A model generated the notes under the pieces. It ran no database searches. It saw nothing but the letters and a program-made list of their open reading frames with translations, and had not been told where the DNA came from. Positions 24,631-34,539 of a stretch of DNA of 64,000 bases are shown piece by piece. The stretch's first letter is position 1, and each line of letters opens with the position of its first letter. Source of the stretch: Spirosoma profusum (GTDB lineage Bacteria; Bacteroidota; Bacteroidia; Cytophagales; Spirosomataceae); contig NZ_JACWZY010000020.1 of the NCBI RefSeq assembly GCF_014699005.1, positions 1 through 64,000 on the forward strand, given 5' to 3'. Position numbers and translations under genes: made by a program.

Positions 24631-27360
24631 ATGAAACGAATTTGTATCCATTATTTAGTCATTTTATGTTTTTTTCCATTACTGGCTCTTTCCCAAATTC
24701 AAGTGACCTTTCCCGTAAGTCGGGCCGTTTTTCAGCGATCGAATAGCAATGAATCGAAGATTCGAATCAATGGTTATTTTACCCTGCCTGTAAGCCGGAT
24801 AGAAGCCCGTGTTCAGGCACGCAATGGCCAGGGAACTTCATCCGACTGGGTAACGATTCAGAGTAATCCATCGGGCGGAAATTACGCTGGGGATTTAACT
24901 GTTCGGGGGGGCTGGTACAATCTGGAAGTACGGGGCATGAAAGACGATCAGGTTATAGGTTCCACGGTCGTTGAGCGCGTTGGCGTTGGTGAGGTATTTA
25001 TCGTGGCGGGTCAGTCGAATGCGCAGGGGATATACGATGAAATGGGTAGCGCAACTGATGATCGGGTAAATAGCATCAATTACTTCGATGCAACCGAATC
25101 AGCTAATGAGCCATCCGTCAACGTATTGAATCAGTTCTCTCATATGGATCAGGGGGCCAGAGTGGCTCCGCGTGGAATGGGTACCTGGTGCTGGGGACGT
25201 TTAGGCGATTTGTTAGCACAACGCTTAAACGTACCCATTTTGTTTTTCAATGCCGGCTATGAAGGTACAGCAATGCAGAATTGGCGGCAAAGTATCGAAA
25301 CGGGACGCGCAAAGAGCGTTTATATAGCCGATGCATTCTACAAGGATGGCCAGCCCTACGCCAATTTACGGATTGCCTTGCAGTTTTATACCCATATGCT
25401 GGGCGTGCGAGCGGTGCTTTGGGAACAGGGAGAAGCCGAGATTTTTGCGCAATCAACAGCAACCAGCTATTTTAACGATTTACAGTTTGTCATCAATCGG
25501 AGCCGCCAGGATTCAGGGAAAAATATTGCCTGGGTCGTATCGCGATCATCTTATTCAGGCGATATGTTTGGTCCTCGACCAGAGCTCATAACGGCTCAGA
25601 ATCAGGTGATAGCTGTCGGATCGAATGTATATGCGGGTCCTGCTACCGATGCGATCCAGATTCCCCGTCTGCGTCCACCCCGGACGAATGCTGATGATGT
25701 CCATTTCGATGTCGTTGGTTTGGGAGAAGTTGCTACAGCCTGGAATAACAGCCTGAGCGATAGTTTCTTCAGTATGGCACAGCCCCAGCCACCTGTTCCA
25801 GCCCCGACGGTATCCGTTACCTGCTCGGCTGCCAATCAATTGTCTATTGCTGTAAATGGGTCGTTTTCGTCGGTAAGCTGGAGTTCCGGTGAGACTGCCC
25901 AGACGATTGTAAAAGGAGCCGGTACGTATCGGGCTAAAGTAAAAGATGCTACCGGAAATATATTGTTTTCCTCCGTTGTGCGAATATCCGATGCGCCAAC
26001 CATACAAGCTCCCAGCTCGACTACCTTCTGTGCCGGAGGCAGTGTTAAATTGAAGGCCTCCTACGATAATAATATTGCCTGGACAACTAATGCAACCAGT
26101 CAGGAAATTACGCTGACGACAGCGGGCGATTATTCAGTACGTTATCAGGATGTGAGTGGATGCTCGTTCGTTTCAGCGCCGGTAACTGTACGAGTCAATC
26201 CGTTGCCAGCTATACCAGCCATCACGGCAGCCAATTCTACCACCTTTTGCCAGGGAGGAGCTACGACCCTGAGTACAAGCGATAATGCAGCTTATAACTG
26301 GAGTTCAGGGCAAACATCCCGTAGTATTACGGTGCAGACTGGAGGGACTTACACCGTAGCGGTAACCGACCAGAATGGATGTACATCGCCCCGCTCATCG
26401 GGGGTTGTTGTGGTCGTCAATCCGTTACCACCAACGCCAAGTATTACAGCCAGTCGCAGCACGACGTTTTGCGCCGACCAACAGCTCACGTTGACAGCCA
26501 GCGAAGATCAACTATACCAATGGACAAATGGGCAAACCTCACGTGCGATTTCGGTCAGCCAAACGGGTAATTATGCCTTACGCACCCTGAACAGTTTCAG
26601 TTGTGTTTCGGCTTCTTCGGCCTCCGTTCAGGTACTGGTGAATCCCCTACCGCAATCGCCTACGCTCACGGCCAGTGGACGTACCGTTTTTTGCGATGGA
26701 GACCAGGTCATTTTGACGGCAGCCAGTTTATTAAAGCCCATCTGGACAACGGGAGACACAACGAGGACCATTACAGTGCGACAATCTGGAAGCTATACGG
26801 CCCGTGTAAAAGATGCCAACGGGTGCGATTCTCCTCCATCCGTAGCGCTGACAGTTGATGTGAAGGCCTTGCCAAGTATTCCCCTACTGAAGCAGACGGG
26901 TACGTATACACTAGAAGCTATGGGCTCACTAACAGGCGATTATTACCGCTGGTATCTTAACACCGATATTCTCGCGTCCCAGACCGCAACTATCAAAACC
27001 AGTAGATCAGGTTCATATTCAGCGCAATCTTTTATAGAATATAGTCCTACGTTAACCTGTTTCTCCAAAGTATCTACCGATTTGAACTTTATCGTTGATG
27101 ATACTAATCAAGGACTAAGCATTTATCCAAACCCGAGTCCTACGAAAATGATCTCAATCGAAACGCTGGCAAACCTGACTGACGCGACCATTCACATTTA
27201 TACACTTTCCGGTCAGGAAATCGCCAAGTTTAGCGTACCGGTATTTAACGAACGTAAATCAATTGATCTTACACTTTTCTCAGGAGGAATGTACATTATG
27301 CAGGTGCGGGCACCTGGTTTTTCAGTTGCCAAACGCTTTTTGATTGGTGTTGGCAATTAA
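24631..27360 (+). CDS. T9SS-exported sialate O-acetylesterase-like SGNH hydrolase with Ig-like repeats
   Basis: Secreted enzyme of 909 residues. A signal peptide (1-21) is followed by a small beta domain (22-115). The SASA/SGNH esterase domain covers about 118-385: EVFIVAGQSNAQG (catalytic Ser), FNAGYEGTAMQNW, VLWEQGEAE and DDVHFDVVGLGEV (Asp-His pair). Five or so Ig-like repeats of about 85 residues then follow, each with TFCAGG or TFCQGG, an exposed W.NG or WSSGQTS strand, a GTYTVAVTD strand and a terminal VNPLP linker. The C-terminus is a T9SS type A sorting domain (IYPNPSPTKMISIE, LFSGGMYIMQV). The likely role is deacetylation of host or environmental glycans at the surface. TACGT words are at chance level here, unlike the backbone. 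Confidence 0.85.
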   Translation: MKRICIHYLVILCFFPLLALSQIQVTFPVSRAVFQRSNSNESKIRINGYFTLPVSRIEARVQARNGQGTSSDWVTIQSNPSGGNYAGDLTVRGGWYNLEVRGMKDDQVIGSTVVERVGVGEVFIVAGQSNAQGIYDEMGSATDDRVNSINYFDATESANEPSVNVLNQFSHMDQGARVAPRGMGTWCWGRLGDLLAQRLNVPILFFNAGYEGTAMQNWRQSIETGRAKSVYIADAFYKDGQPYANLRIALQFYTHMLGVRAVLWEQGEAEIFAQSTATSYFNDLQFVINRSRQDSGKNIAWVVSRSSYSGDMFGPRPELITAQNQVIAVGSNVYAGPATDAIQIPRLRPPRTNADDVHFDVVGLGEVATAWNNSLSDSFFSMAQPQPPVPAPTVSVTCSAANQLSIAVNGSFSSVSWSSGETAQTIVKGAGTYRAKVKDATGNILFSSVVRISDAPTIQAPSSTTFCAGGSVKLKASYDNNIAWTTNATSQEITLTTAGDYSVRYQDVSGCSFVSAPVTVRVNPLPAIPAITAANSTTFCQGGATTLSTSDNAAYNWSSGQTSRSITVQTGGTYTVAVTDQNGCTSPRSSGVVVVVNPLPPTPSITASRSTTFCADQQLTLTASEDQLYQWTNGQTSRAISVSQTGNYALRTLNSFSCVSASSASVQVLVNPLPQSPTLTASGRTVFCDGDQVILTAASLLKPIWTTGDTTRTITVRQSGSYTARVKDANGCDSPPSVALTVDVKALPSIPLLKQTGTYTLEAMGSLTGDYYRWYLNTDILASQTATIKTSRSGSYSAQSFIEYSPTLTCFSKVSTDLNFIVDDTNQGLSIYPNPSPTKMISIETLANLTDATIHIYTLSGQEIAKFSVPVFNERKSIDLTLFSGGMYIMQVRAPGFSVAKRFLIGVGN

Positions 27361-27452
27361 GTACGGAAGTAATTTGTAGGAGCTTACTTGTATGGATATG
27401 CTTATTATAAATCTTTCTTGAGCAATAAATCTACCAGACTTCCTACCCGTAA

Positions 27453-27545
27453 TTATAGACTGAGTACAGGCTCAATGACCGCTTTTAGCTCATAGATTTT
27501 CGTCAACCCTTCCACTAGTTTGTTCGAGTTTTCGACAGTTAGGGC
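27453..27545 (-). pseudogene. Gene-end remnant matching 23896-23958
   Basis: Minus-strand frame reading LTVENSNKLVEGLTKIYELK then AVIEPVLSL and TAA. An upstream TGA in the terminator region closes the frame after about 20 more codons. The same motif occurs at 23896-23958. The parent protein is not recognised; a coiled-coil C-terminus is likely from the heptad-like Leu/Val spacing. Confidence 0.5.
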
Positions 27546-27915
27546 TACCAAAGAGGACTGGTTACCAATTCATGTAACCAGTCCTTCTTTTTTGGCATTG
27601 GTAGGCACTCACTTACTGGATTATTGAGAAAGGTAAACGGCGACCTGTGGTGTTAGAGGAACCAGCAGTTGCTTCCTAGTTGTGCTTGCTTGATCATTGA
27701 TAAAAGGCAGGTTAATAACTACCCAGTTTCAGTTTGCTCCCCATTCCCAAAATCAGTCTGCCTGTTGGTGTATACATCACCCGCAATGCCTGCCCCTGAT
27801 AGCTCGCGGGCAAGTTTACCCCGTGATTCAACGTCACTACGTCACTGCTCACCGGTACCCGCCCGCACGACCACACACTGCCATCACTCCAATCGCCTGC
27901 CTTCACACTGTACAT
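27545..27915. repeat. Right copy of the ~0.37-kb direct repeat
   Basis: Starts at CTACCAAAGAGG, matching the tRNA-Val 3' end, and runs through a copied terminator (27553-27593), identical spacer, a short divergent centre and the 3' end of the large repeat protein gene. There is no tRNA body here. Exact matching blocks suggest recent duplication or ongoing gene conversion with 23496-23870. Confidence 0.9.
27553..27593. terminator. Copied tRNA-Val terminator
   Basis: The stem GGACTGGTTAC/GTAACCAGTCC (27555-27565, 27574-27584) and the T-run are identical to the terminator at 23506-23546. Its T-run faces the plus strand, yet the adjacent gene (ending at 27712) is read on the minus strand, so it is better seen as a duplicate than as that gene's own terminator. 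The hairpin could still act on both strands. Confidence 0.8.
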
Positions 27916-30900
27916 ACTCACACAGCCGCCCGATCCCACCACACTCATCGGCCAGATGGTCGACACCGAACTGCCACCTGCATCACTGGCGGTCACCGTT
28001 ACGCTATAAAAAGAACTGGCAGACGCCGAAACCGTACCCATAATTCTGTTAGGTGCAACAAAACTTAGTCCTGCTGGCAAGCCCACCACCGATAAGGTGA
28101 GACTATTGGGCGTTTCAGCATCGGTGAACGTAGTGGCCGGGATGGTGTAACTGAACACCTGTCCCACGGTGGCCGACTGGGGAGGAATCGGATTGGCTAC
28201 CCTGGGACTGCCATTAGCACAGTTAGCCAACCAGTTATAGCTAAAACTAGCCTCACCCGGTGTGCCTTGCTGACAAGCCTTCAGCACAATCACCGGATTG
28301 TCGGTGAACAGGTTCAACTGGTAAGGCTCATAGATGGTGATACCCGGCACCTCATTGACCACCGACAGACTGATGGGCTGACCATTAGTACCTTCAAAGC
28401 TGACCGTAAAATTGATCCGTCGTTCAAAATAGCCGATATGATTACAGTCCAGCATGGTCACTCCGGTGACAGCAAAGCCGCGAGATTGTACATTCAGCCC
28501 AAAGCTGGTAGCCACTGACAAGCCGCCGGGGTCGGTAGCGGTTACCGTTACGTTGAAGGGGGTACCCAATGTAGTAGAGGGCACGCCCGTGATGGTGTTG
28601 GGCGAAACGAAACTCAGGCCAGCGGGCAGCCCTGCCACCGATAAGGTGAGGCTATTGGGCGTTTCAGCATCGGTGAACGTAGTGGCTGGAATGGTGTAGC
28701 TGAAGGCGTTACCTACCGTAGCGGATTTAGGCGAAATGGCATTTGCTACGGTGGGGGCACAGTTCTGGTAAGTTACGGTAGCGCTCGCCGTAACAGTACA
28801 ACCATTGGCTCCGGTTAACGTAACCGAATACGTATTGGCCAGACTCACTGAAATACTGGACGTAGTGGCCCCACTGCTCCAGCGATACGTACCAACTCCC
28901 ACCGCCGACAAACTGGCTACCGGGTTATTACAGGACAACGTAGCACTGGCTGGTGAAATGGCAACAGAGGGTGGAGTCTGATCCTGACTAACAGTGATTG
29001 TGGCGGTGGCTGAGCAACCGTTGACTCCCGTTACGGTCAGGGAATACGTAGTGGCTAAACTCACTGAAATACTCGCCGTAGTGGCACCCGTACTCCACCG
29101 ATATGTACCAACTCCCACCGCACTCAGACTCGCCAACGGACTGGAACAGGTCAACGTAGTACCGGTCGGCGTTCCGGTGCTGGGGTTTATGCTAGCAGCA
29201 GGCGGAGCAGTATCCTGACTCACCTGACGACTTGCCACCGCTGTACAGCCATTAGCTCCGGTCAGCGTCACCGAATACGTATTACCGGCAGTTACGCTGA
29301 TGCTAGCTGTGGTTGCTCCGGTACTCCAGCGATACGTACCAACTCCAACCGCCGATAAGCTCACCGTTGGACTGGCGCAGGTAATTGTTGCCGAACCTGG
29401 ATTGATGCTCACCGTTGGCGGAGTTATATCCTGACTAACAACCGTACTGGCCGTAGCAGTACATCCGCCGGCATTCGTTAACGTAACAGTGTACGTAGCA
29501 GGCTGACTGACCACAAACTGGCCGGTCGTATTGGTCTGGGTACCCGAACCGCCGGTCAATGTATAGGACGTACCACCCCCGGCCGTTAACGTAACGCTGG
29601 GACTGGCGCAGGTCAACGTAGCACTAGATGGTGAGAGACTGGCGGTTGGGCTAACAGGGCCGCTTAAACTCGCCGACAGCGATAGAGGTAGTGGCACACA
29701 ACTACCGCCCAGGGTTAGCGCGTAGTTACCCGGTGTCAAATAGGAAACAGTCAGTTGACCACTGGCATCGCTGGAGGGATTGGGGCTTACGGTAGCACTA
29801 ACGCCGTTGACGGTATAGCTAATGGTGTAGGTCGTACTGGCGTGTACGCCACTGATGGTAATTGCCCCGTTAGTCGGGCTACATGTAGTTGCATTGGTAA
29901 CGCTCAGACTCAGCGGCTGATTAGGGCCCGAACCGACATCAAACGTACCACCGTTAAGATTCTGGACAATACCGGTGTTGTTGCTGATTTGGCTGTAGAT
30001 ACCGAAATTTTCGATGATAGTGCCCGAGTTGGAAAATATTCCATTCTCTATGAAGATGTTGGGCGCTACATTGAGTAGAGCCGAACAACCACTGTTGTTG
30101 AACAGACCAAAGTTGGAAATGGAATAATTTCCCACGGCAGCGATGGCCCCAATGGTGATCCTGGCATAATTGGTGAGCGTGCTACCTTCTCGGTTAAACA
30201 AACCAATTAACGTGCTTCGATCAATCGTAATCTCCCCACCCACATGGTTGGTGAACATACCGATATTATCCAGACCAAAGTTACGCCCAGTGGCTGTACT
30301 GCTGATGATCATCCGCCCGCTGTTGTCGACATGACCAGCATTGTGGAAAGCCGCTGTTGTGGTATTACCCTGCGGTGCCTTCGAGCCATTGAGGGTCAAA
30401 CTTCCTGCCGCCGTAATAGTCAGGGAGGCTCCGCTTATTACCTCCACCGAGTTGACTACCGCCGTTGTGCTCAGAATGGGTTTATTGGCTAGGCTGGCCG
30501 GAATCACTACGTTATCGATGGCCGTGGGTAGTGTTCCGTTCAACCAGTTGGAGGCCGTGTTCCAATCGGTGCTGGTGCAACCCAGCCAAAGCTTACCGGT
30601 AGTCGTGATAGCCGCATTAGGCCCCGACCCGACATTAAACGTACCGCCGTTGAGATTCTGAACAATGCCCGTGTTGGTGGAAATACTGCTATTACCACTG
30701 GCATTTTCGATGATGGTACCCGAGTTGGTAAAGTTGGCCATATTGCGGATATAGGCATTAGCCACTATATTAATGAGCGCCGAACAGCCACTATTGTTGA
30801 CCGTACCCTCATAATTGGCAATGCTCAATTGTTCTCCGCCACTGGCGGCCCCCAAGGTGATTCTGGCATAATTGGTGAAGGTGCCAGAGTTGTTCACTAG

Positions 30901-32448
30901 TTGACCAGCCTTATCAATTAAAATATCCCCGCTCGTTTTGTTGTCGAATGTAGCGTCATTTTTAATGCCATAAGAACCAGCTAAAGCATTAGCCCCGATG
31001 ATCAACCTGGCCTCATTGGTGAAGGTACCGCCGTTATTCTCCAACCCTCCGTAATAGGTTCGATCAATCATGATTTCCCCGCCCGTATGGTTCTTGAATA
31101 GAGCGTTATTCCAAAGCCCATAATGCCGAAAATCATTAAACCCACCCACCAAGGGCTTACTACCGATAATCAACTGGCCATTGTTGTCGACAAGTCCATC
31201 ATTATAAAAAACCGTCGTAACAGAATTATTGTATACGTATCTGGCGCCATTGAGGGTCAGGCTGCCTGCAGCAGTAATTGTGAGTGAGGCCCCGCTCTGC
31301 ACCTCTACTGTATAGCCCACCGCCGTTGTGCTCAGAACTGGCTGGTTAGTCGGACCTGATGGAATCACTACATTATCAGTGGCCGTGGGCACGGCTCCCT
31401 TCGACCAGTTAGAGGCCGTGTTCCAGTCGGTGCTGGTGCAACCTTTCCAGATGTTACCGGGAGTCGTGATGGCTGGATTACCCGACTCGACGCTAAACGT
31501 ACCGCCGTTGAGATTCTGAACAATGCCTGTGTTGTTGCCGATTCCGCTGTTGCCACTAGCACTTTCAATGATGGTACCCGAGTTGGAAAAAGAGAACATT
31601 AAGTCGATGGGAGCATTAGCCACTATTATGGCCGAACAGCCACTGTTGCTGAAGGGAAAAGCGTTACTCTGAAGCGCGATAGAGCCCACGTTATCATATA
31701 TTTCAATGGTAATCTTGGCATAGTTGAAGAATGAACCTCCGTTGCCATACACCCCACGGGAAGACGCATTGTCAATTGTGACCTCCCCACCAATTTGGTT
31801 GTTGAACGTACCACTGTCAATCAGAAGACCAGTATTGCCCACACCAGCATTAGCTCCGATGGCTATTCTAGCATAATTGTCGAAGGTAACGTCGTTAACT
31901 AATCCTGCTTGAGAACTCCTGTCAATCGAAATCTGCCCCCCCGTCTGGTTGGTGAACGTAGCAGCATTCCAAAGGCCATAGCTCCCTACGTCACCTGTAC
32001 TGCCAATAATCAGTTGCCCACTGTTATCGACACTACCAGCATTGTAGAAAGCCGTCGTACCACTGCCGAAATTGCCACCCACTTCTTTCGATCCATTGAT
32101 GGTCAGGCTACCGGCCGCCGTGATGGTTAGCGAAGCCCCACTCTGCACTTCTACCGAGTAAGCCACCGCCGTTGTGCTCAGAATAGGCTTGTTCGCTGGC
32201 GCCGACGGAATCACTACGTCATCCGTGGCGATGGGTACGCCCGTCGGGCTCCAGTTGGTGGCTGTGTTCCAGTCGGAGGTCGCACCCGTCCAGGTTTTTT
32301 GGGCCTGAGCCGTCAGCCCGGTCAATAGCAGAATCAGTACGAAAAGCCAGCGACGGTCTGGACGAGCAATACTACGTAATCGTTTGACTATCGGTTGATG
32401 GCGCCCGTTGATTGAGTAACTATAAAAGAGGGTAGTGGTGTTGAGCAT
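27712..32448 (-). CDS. Giant secreted multi-repeat protein with Ig-like modules
   Basis: Secreted protein of 1578 residues. The start at 32448 gives an unusually long N-region (about 30 residues) before the signal helix WLFVLILLLTGLTAQAQ; the frame is open 19 codons further. Three modules of about 250-300 residues each start with a W.G.TSTDWNTASNW strand and TATDNVVIPS, then beta-helix-like turns rich in NNSGxxxI, suggesting a parallel beta-solenoid. Then come about five short Cys/Trp-bearing Ig-like repeats (VGTYRWSTGATTASISV), two He_PIG-type Ig domains (FTDAETPNSLTLSVAGLPAGLS) and a terminal AGDWSDGSVWSCGRVPV module. No clear T9SS sorting motif is seen; the last module may substitute. It is probably a large adhesin or matrix protein. 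The DNA repeats make it prone to recombination. Confidence 0.82.
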   Translation of the reverse strand: MLNTTTLFYSYSINGRHQPIVKRLRSIARPDRRWLFVLILLLTGLTAQAQKTWTGATSDWNTATNWSPTGVPIATDDVVIPSAPANKPILSTTAVAYSVEVQSGASLTITAAGSLTINGSKEVGGNFGSGTTAFYNAGSVDNSGQLIIGSTGDVGSYGLWNAATFTNQTGGQISIDRSSQAGLVNDVTFDNYARIAIGANAGVGNTGLLIDSGTFNNQIGGEVTIDNASSRGVYGNGGSFFNYAKITIEIYDNVGSIALQSNAFPFSNSGCSAIIVANAPIDLMFSFSNSGTIIESASGNSGIGNNTGIVQNLNGGTFSVESGNPAITTPGNIWKGCTSTDWNTASNWSKGAVPTATDNVVIPSGPTNQPVLSTTAVGYTVEVQSGASLTITAAGSLTLNGARYVYNNSVTTVFYNDGLVDNNGQLIIGSKPLVGGFNDFRHYGLWNNALFKNHTGGEIMIDRTYYGGLENNGGTFTNEARLIIGANALAGSYGIKNDATFDNKTSGDILIDKAGQLVNNSGTFTNYARITLGAASGGEQLSIANYEGTVNNSGCSALINIVANAYIRNMANFTNSGTIIENASGNSSISTNTGIVQNLNGGTFNVGSGPNAAITTTGKLWLGCTSTDWNTASNWLNGTLPTAIDNVVIPASLANKPILSTTAVVNSVEVISGASLTITAAGSLTLNGSKAPQGNTTTAAFHNAGHVDNSGRMIISSTATGRNFGLDNIGMFTNHVGGEITIDRSTLIGLFNREGSTLTNYARITIGAIAAVGNYSISNFGLFNNSGCSALLNVAPNIFIENGIFSNSGTIIENFGIYSQISNNTGIVQNLNGGTFDVGSGPNQPLSLSVTNATTCSPTNGAITISGVHASTTYTISYTVNGVSATVSPNPSSDASGQLTVSYLTPGNYALTLGGSCVPLPLSLSASLSGPVSPTASLSPSSATLTCASPSVTLTAGGGTSYTLTGGSGTQTNTTGQFVVSQPATYTVTLTNAGGCTATASTVVSQDITPPTVSINPGSATITCASPTVSLSAVGVGTYRWSTGATTASISVTAGNTYSVTLTGANGCTAVASRQVSQDTAPPAASINPSTGTPTGTTLTCSSPLASLSAVGVGTYRWSTGATTASISVSLATTYSLTVTGVNGCSATATITVSQDQTPPSVAISPASATLSCNNPVASLSAVGVGTYRWSSGATTSSISVSLANTYSVTLTGANGCTVTASATVTYQNCAPTVANAISPKSATVGNAFSYTIPATTFTDAETPNSLTLSVAGLPAGLSFVSPNTITGVPSTTLGTPFNVTVTATDPGGLSVATSFGLNVQSRGFAVTGVTMLDCNHIGYFERRINFTVSFEGTNGQPISLSVVNEVPGITIYEPYQLNLFTDNPVIVLKACQQGTPGEASFSYNWLANCANGSPRVANPIPPQSATVGQVFSYTIPATTFTDAETPNSLTLSVVGLPAGLSFVAPNRIMGTVSASASSFYSVTVTASDAGGSSVSTIWPMSVVGSGGCVSMYSVKAGDWSDGSVWSCGRVPVSSDVVTLNHGVNLPASYQGQALRVMYTPTGRLILGMGSKLKLGSY

Positions 32449-32516
32449 GTGCTGGTTGGTTAATTGTAGGAGAGGGTAAATTAGTCTCCCAGCCAGCAAG
32501 CGCAATTTTTAGGGTC

Positions 32517-32580
32517 TGGACAAAAATCTGGACAAAATATAATATGCTGATTTTTAGATTATTACAATATTAATTTTTGG
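32517..32580 (-). promoter_or_regulatory. Candidate promoter of the giant repeat protein
   Basis: On the minus strand TATATTTTG (32533-32541) approaches the Bacteroidota -7 element TAnnTTTG with one extra base, and a TTG lies about 23 bp upstream. A tandem TCTGGACAAAAA/TCTGGACAAAAT pair lies next to it. The match is imperfect and only suggestive. Confidence 0.3.
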
Positions 32581-34437
32581 TTAATTTAGGAGTTTTGACA
32601 GGATCGAATGGCCGTCGGTACCTAATTTTTTACGCAGGCGGTACGTTGCTTTGTGAATCGAATCGGTTGAAATACCCAGCATTCGGCTCATTTGTCGGGT
32701 ATTCATATTGAGTTTGGAGAGCGCTAACAGCCGCTCTTCGGCGGGGCTAATGTCGGTAATATGGTGTTTTAACTTCACAAAAAAAGTCGGATGTACGCGC
32801 TCGAAGCGTCGTTGAAATTCCTCCCAATCATCATTCGTGAGTAAGCTGGAGTTGAGTAAACTTTGCTGCGCTTCAACGAACATATCCTGTTCATCACTTT
32901 CGTCCCGGTTTTGCGACAGCCGTTCCAGATCGGCGTTCAACGTATCGATCAGGGCATCTTTGGCCTGTAGATTCTCAATAAAAAGGGTCAAGTCGGCTTT
33001 GGCCCGCTGCAACTCGTCGTCAACGATCTGTTTGGCCAGTCGCATCGACTTTTCTTTTTCCGCATTGATCACCTGATCCTGTTCACGTTTCGTGCGAACA
33101 AATCGGTATAGGGCAAAGAAAAACAGCGCGACTAAAGCCAGCACTACCCCTGTGATCCCGAAGAGGAACTGTTGCGTATTTTTCTGGGCATTGAGCTTAT
33201 CAACCTCCGACTGGTGTTTCTGAACCAATAACTTATTATTGGCTAAGGCCAATTGGTTGACATCGTAGCGTTTATTGATTCGTTCACTGATGGTTAATAA
33301 GCTATCCAGATAGACGTACGCAAGTGGCAGATTATGAATAGCCTGATAGTATTGCCGGTTAACATCATAATAATTTTTATGATAAACCGCATTGTTCAGC
33401 TCGCCCCCGAACTCCGTGTTGACCACCTTAAACAGGGCAATTCGTTTTGATTCATGGAGAAAATAAGCACAGCTATCGAACTGCTGGCGCATCAGATAGA
33501 GTCTGGCTAATTTTACCGCCGTTGCGCCAGGATGAGATCTGTCCTTGCCAAACTTTATTCCCATTTCGTAATCGATCCGAAATGCGGTTAGGGCGGCTGT
33601 CAATCGATTCTGTTGCACATAAACATCACCCAGATTCGAGTTGGCAATCCCAATCCACACTGAATCGCTGACAGAAGCAGCGACTTGTTGTGTTTTTTTA
33701 AAGCAGAGCTCTGCCCTTCGCAAATTAACGGCGTTGTCGATTTGCTCAATCCGGGCATACGCCATGCCCATCGTATTATGGGTCTGTATGGCCAGATTAT
33801 CGCTGAAAACCGGGTAACGAGTGGCCTCATTCAGAAAATGGATGGATTTCGCGTATTCATTGAAATGATAATAATTGAACGCCAGGTCATAGAGATACCG
33901 GCTTATTTCGGGGATGTTGGCATAACCAATTGCCCGAAAGCGACTATTAGCCGCCAGCAGGTATTCGAACGCTTTGCCGTACTCTTCATTGATGAAGTAG
34001 TACTCTCCCGCAAAATGCTGACACACAGCGGCAATCTGCAAATCATCGTTCTGTTCCGCTGTCTGTCCCACCGCTAAAAAAAGTGCTGCTTTCTGATCGT
34101 TGCTAAGCGGGCTATTTTTGGCATAGGTATCTTTTATGAACTGGCTATACCGACGCAACTGCCCGTCTCCCACCCTTTCGCTAATAGCATTGATTTCGTC
34201 CAGAAGCTGAAATGCAGCAACCTTATTTTGGGTAACGACTGAACACGTATCGAAATAATTCAGAATTAGAATAACCCGATTGGCGGGTGTTGCTTTTTCT
34301 ATTTTTTGTAGAACCGGATTGGCTGATGCCATAAATGGAACGAGCAGCCACATCAGGATACCAATTCCGTAGCAAATGAGCGAATAAGAGTCTAACCCAG
34401 TACATGACGTCTTAGCTCTGGCATGATTACCCATCAT
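32581..34437 (-). CDS. TPR sensor with C-terminal LuxR-type DNA-binding domain
   Basis: Membrane-anchored regulator of 618 residues. A signal-like segment (about 16-36) precedes about eight TPR-like helices (60-400) such as RYLYDLAFNYYHFNEYAKSI. A membrane helix FLFGITGVVLALVALFFFALY (about 420-440) leads to a coiled coil (450-535) and a LuxR-type helix-turn-helix: ISPAEERLLALSKLNMNTRQ, MLGISTDSIHKATYRLRKKL. Periplasmic TPR plus cytosolic HTH is common in Bacteroidota. The giant repeat protein lies directly downstream on the same strand and may be a target. ATG 34437 or 34434 is used here; starts up to 34539 are open. TACGT words are at chance level. Confidence 0.85.
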   Translation of the reverse strand: MMGNHARAKTSCTGLDSYSLICYGIGILMWLLVPFMASANPVLQKIEKATPANRVILILNYFDTCSVVTQNKVAAFQLLDEINAISERVGDGQLRRYSQFIKDTYAKNSPLSNDQKAALFLAVGQTAEQNDDLQIAAVCQHFAGEYYFINEEYGKAFEYLLAANSRFRAIGYANIPEISRYLYDLAFNYYHFNEYAKSIHFLNEATRYPVFSDNLAIQTHNTMGMAYARIEQIDNAVNLRRAELCFKKTQQVAASVSDSVWIGIANSNLGDVYVQQNRLTAALTAFRIDYEMGIKFGKDRSHPGATAVKLARLYLMRQQFDSCAYFLHESKRIALFKVVNTEFGGELNNAVYHKNYYDVNRQYYQAIHNLPLAYVYLDSLLTISERINKRYDVNQLALANNKLLVQKHQSEVDKLNAQKNTQQFLFGITGVVLALVALFFFALYRFVRTKREQDQVINAEKEKSMRLAKQIVDDELQRAKADLTLFIENLQAKDALIDTLNADLERLSQNRDESDEQDMFVEAQQSLLNSSLLTNDDWEEFQRRFERVHPTFFVKLKHHITDISPAEERLLALSKLNMNTRQMSRMLGISTDSIHKATYRLRKKLGTDGHSILSKLLN

Positions 34438-34539
34438 TATGCAATTGCCCTGGATGGACGAGGAATTGGTAAGTATAGGCTCGTGTGACTGCATACACTG
34501 GCAATTGAGGGAGGCACGAACAAACAAGTTACCAAGCAT

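Noticed and set aside
25555..26007. 150-codon antisense frame inside the esterase gene
   Set aside because: Shadow of a well-supported T9SS protein.
23496..27915. Complete integrative element at tRNA-Val
   Set aside because: Direct repeats are present, but there is no integrase, transposase or mobilisation gene between them; duplication by recombination explains it as well.
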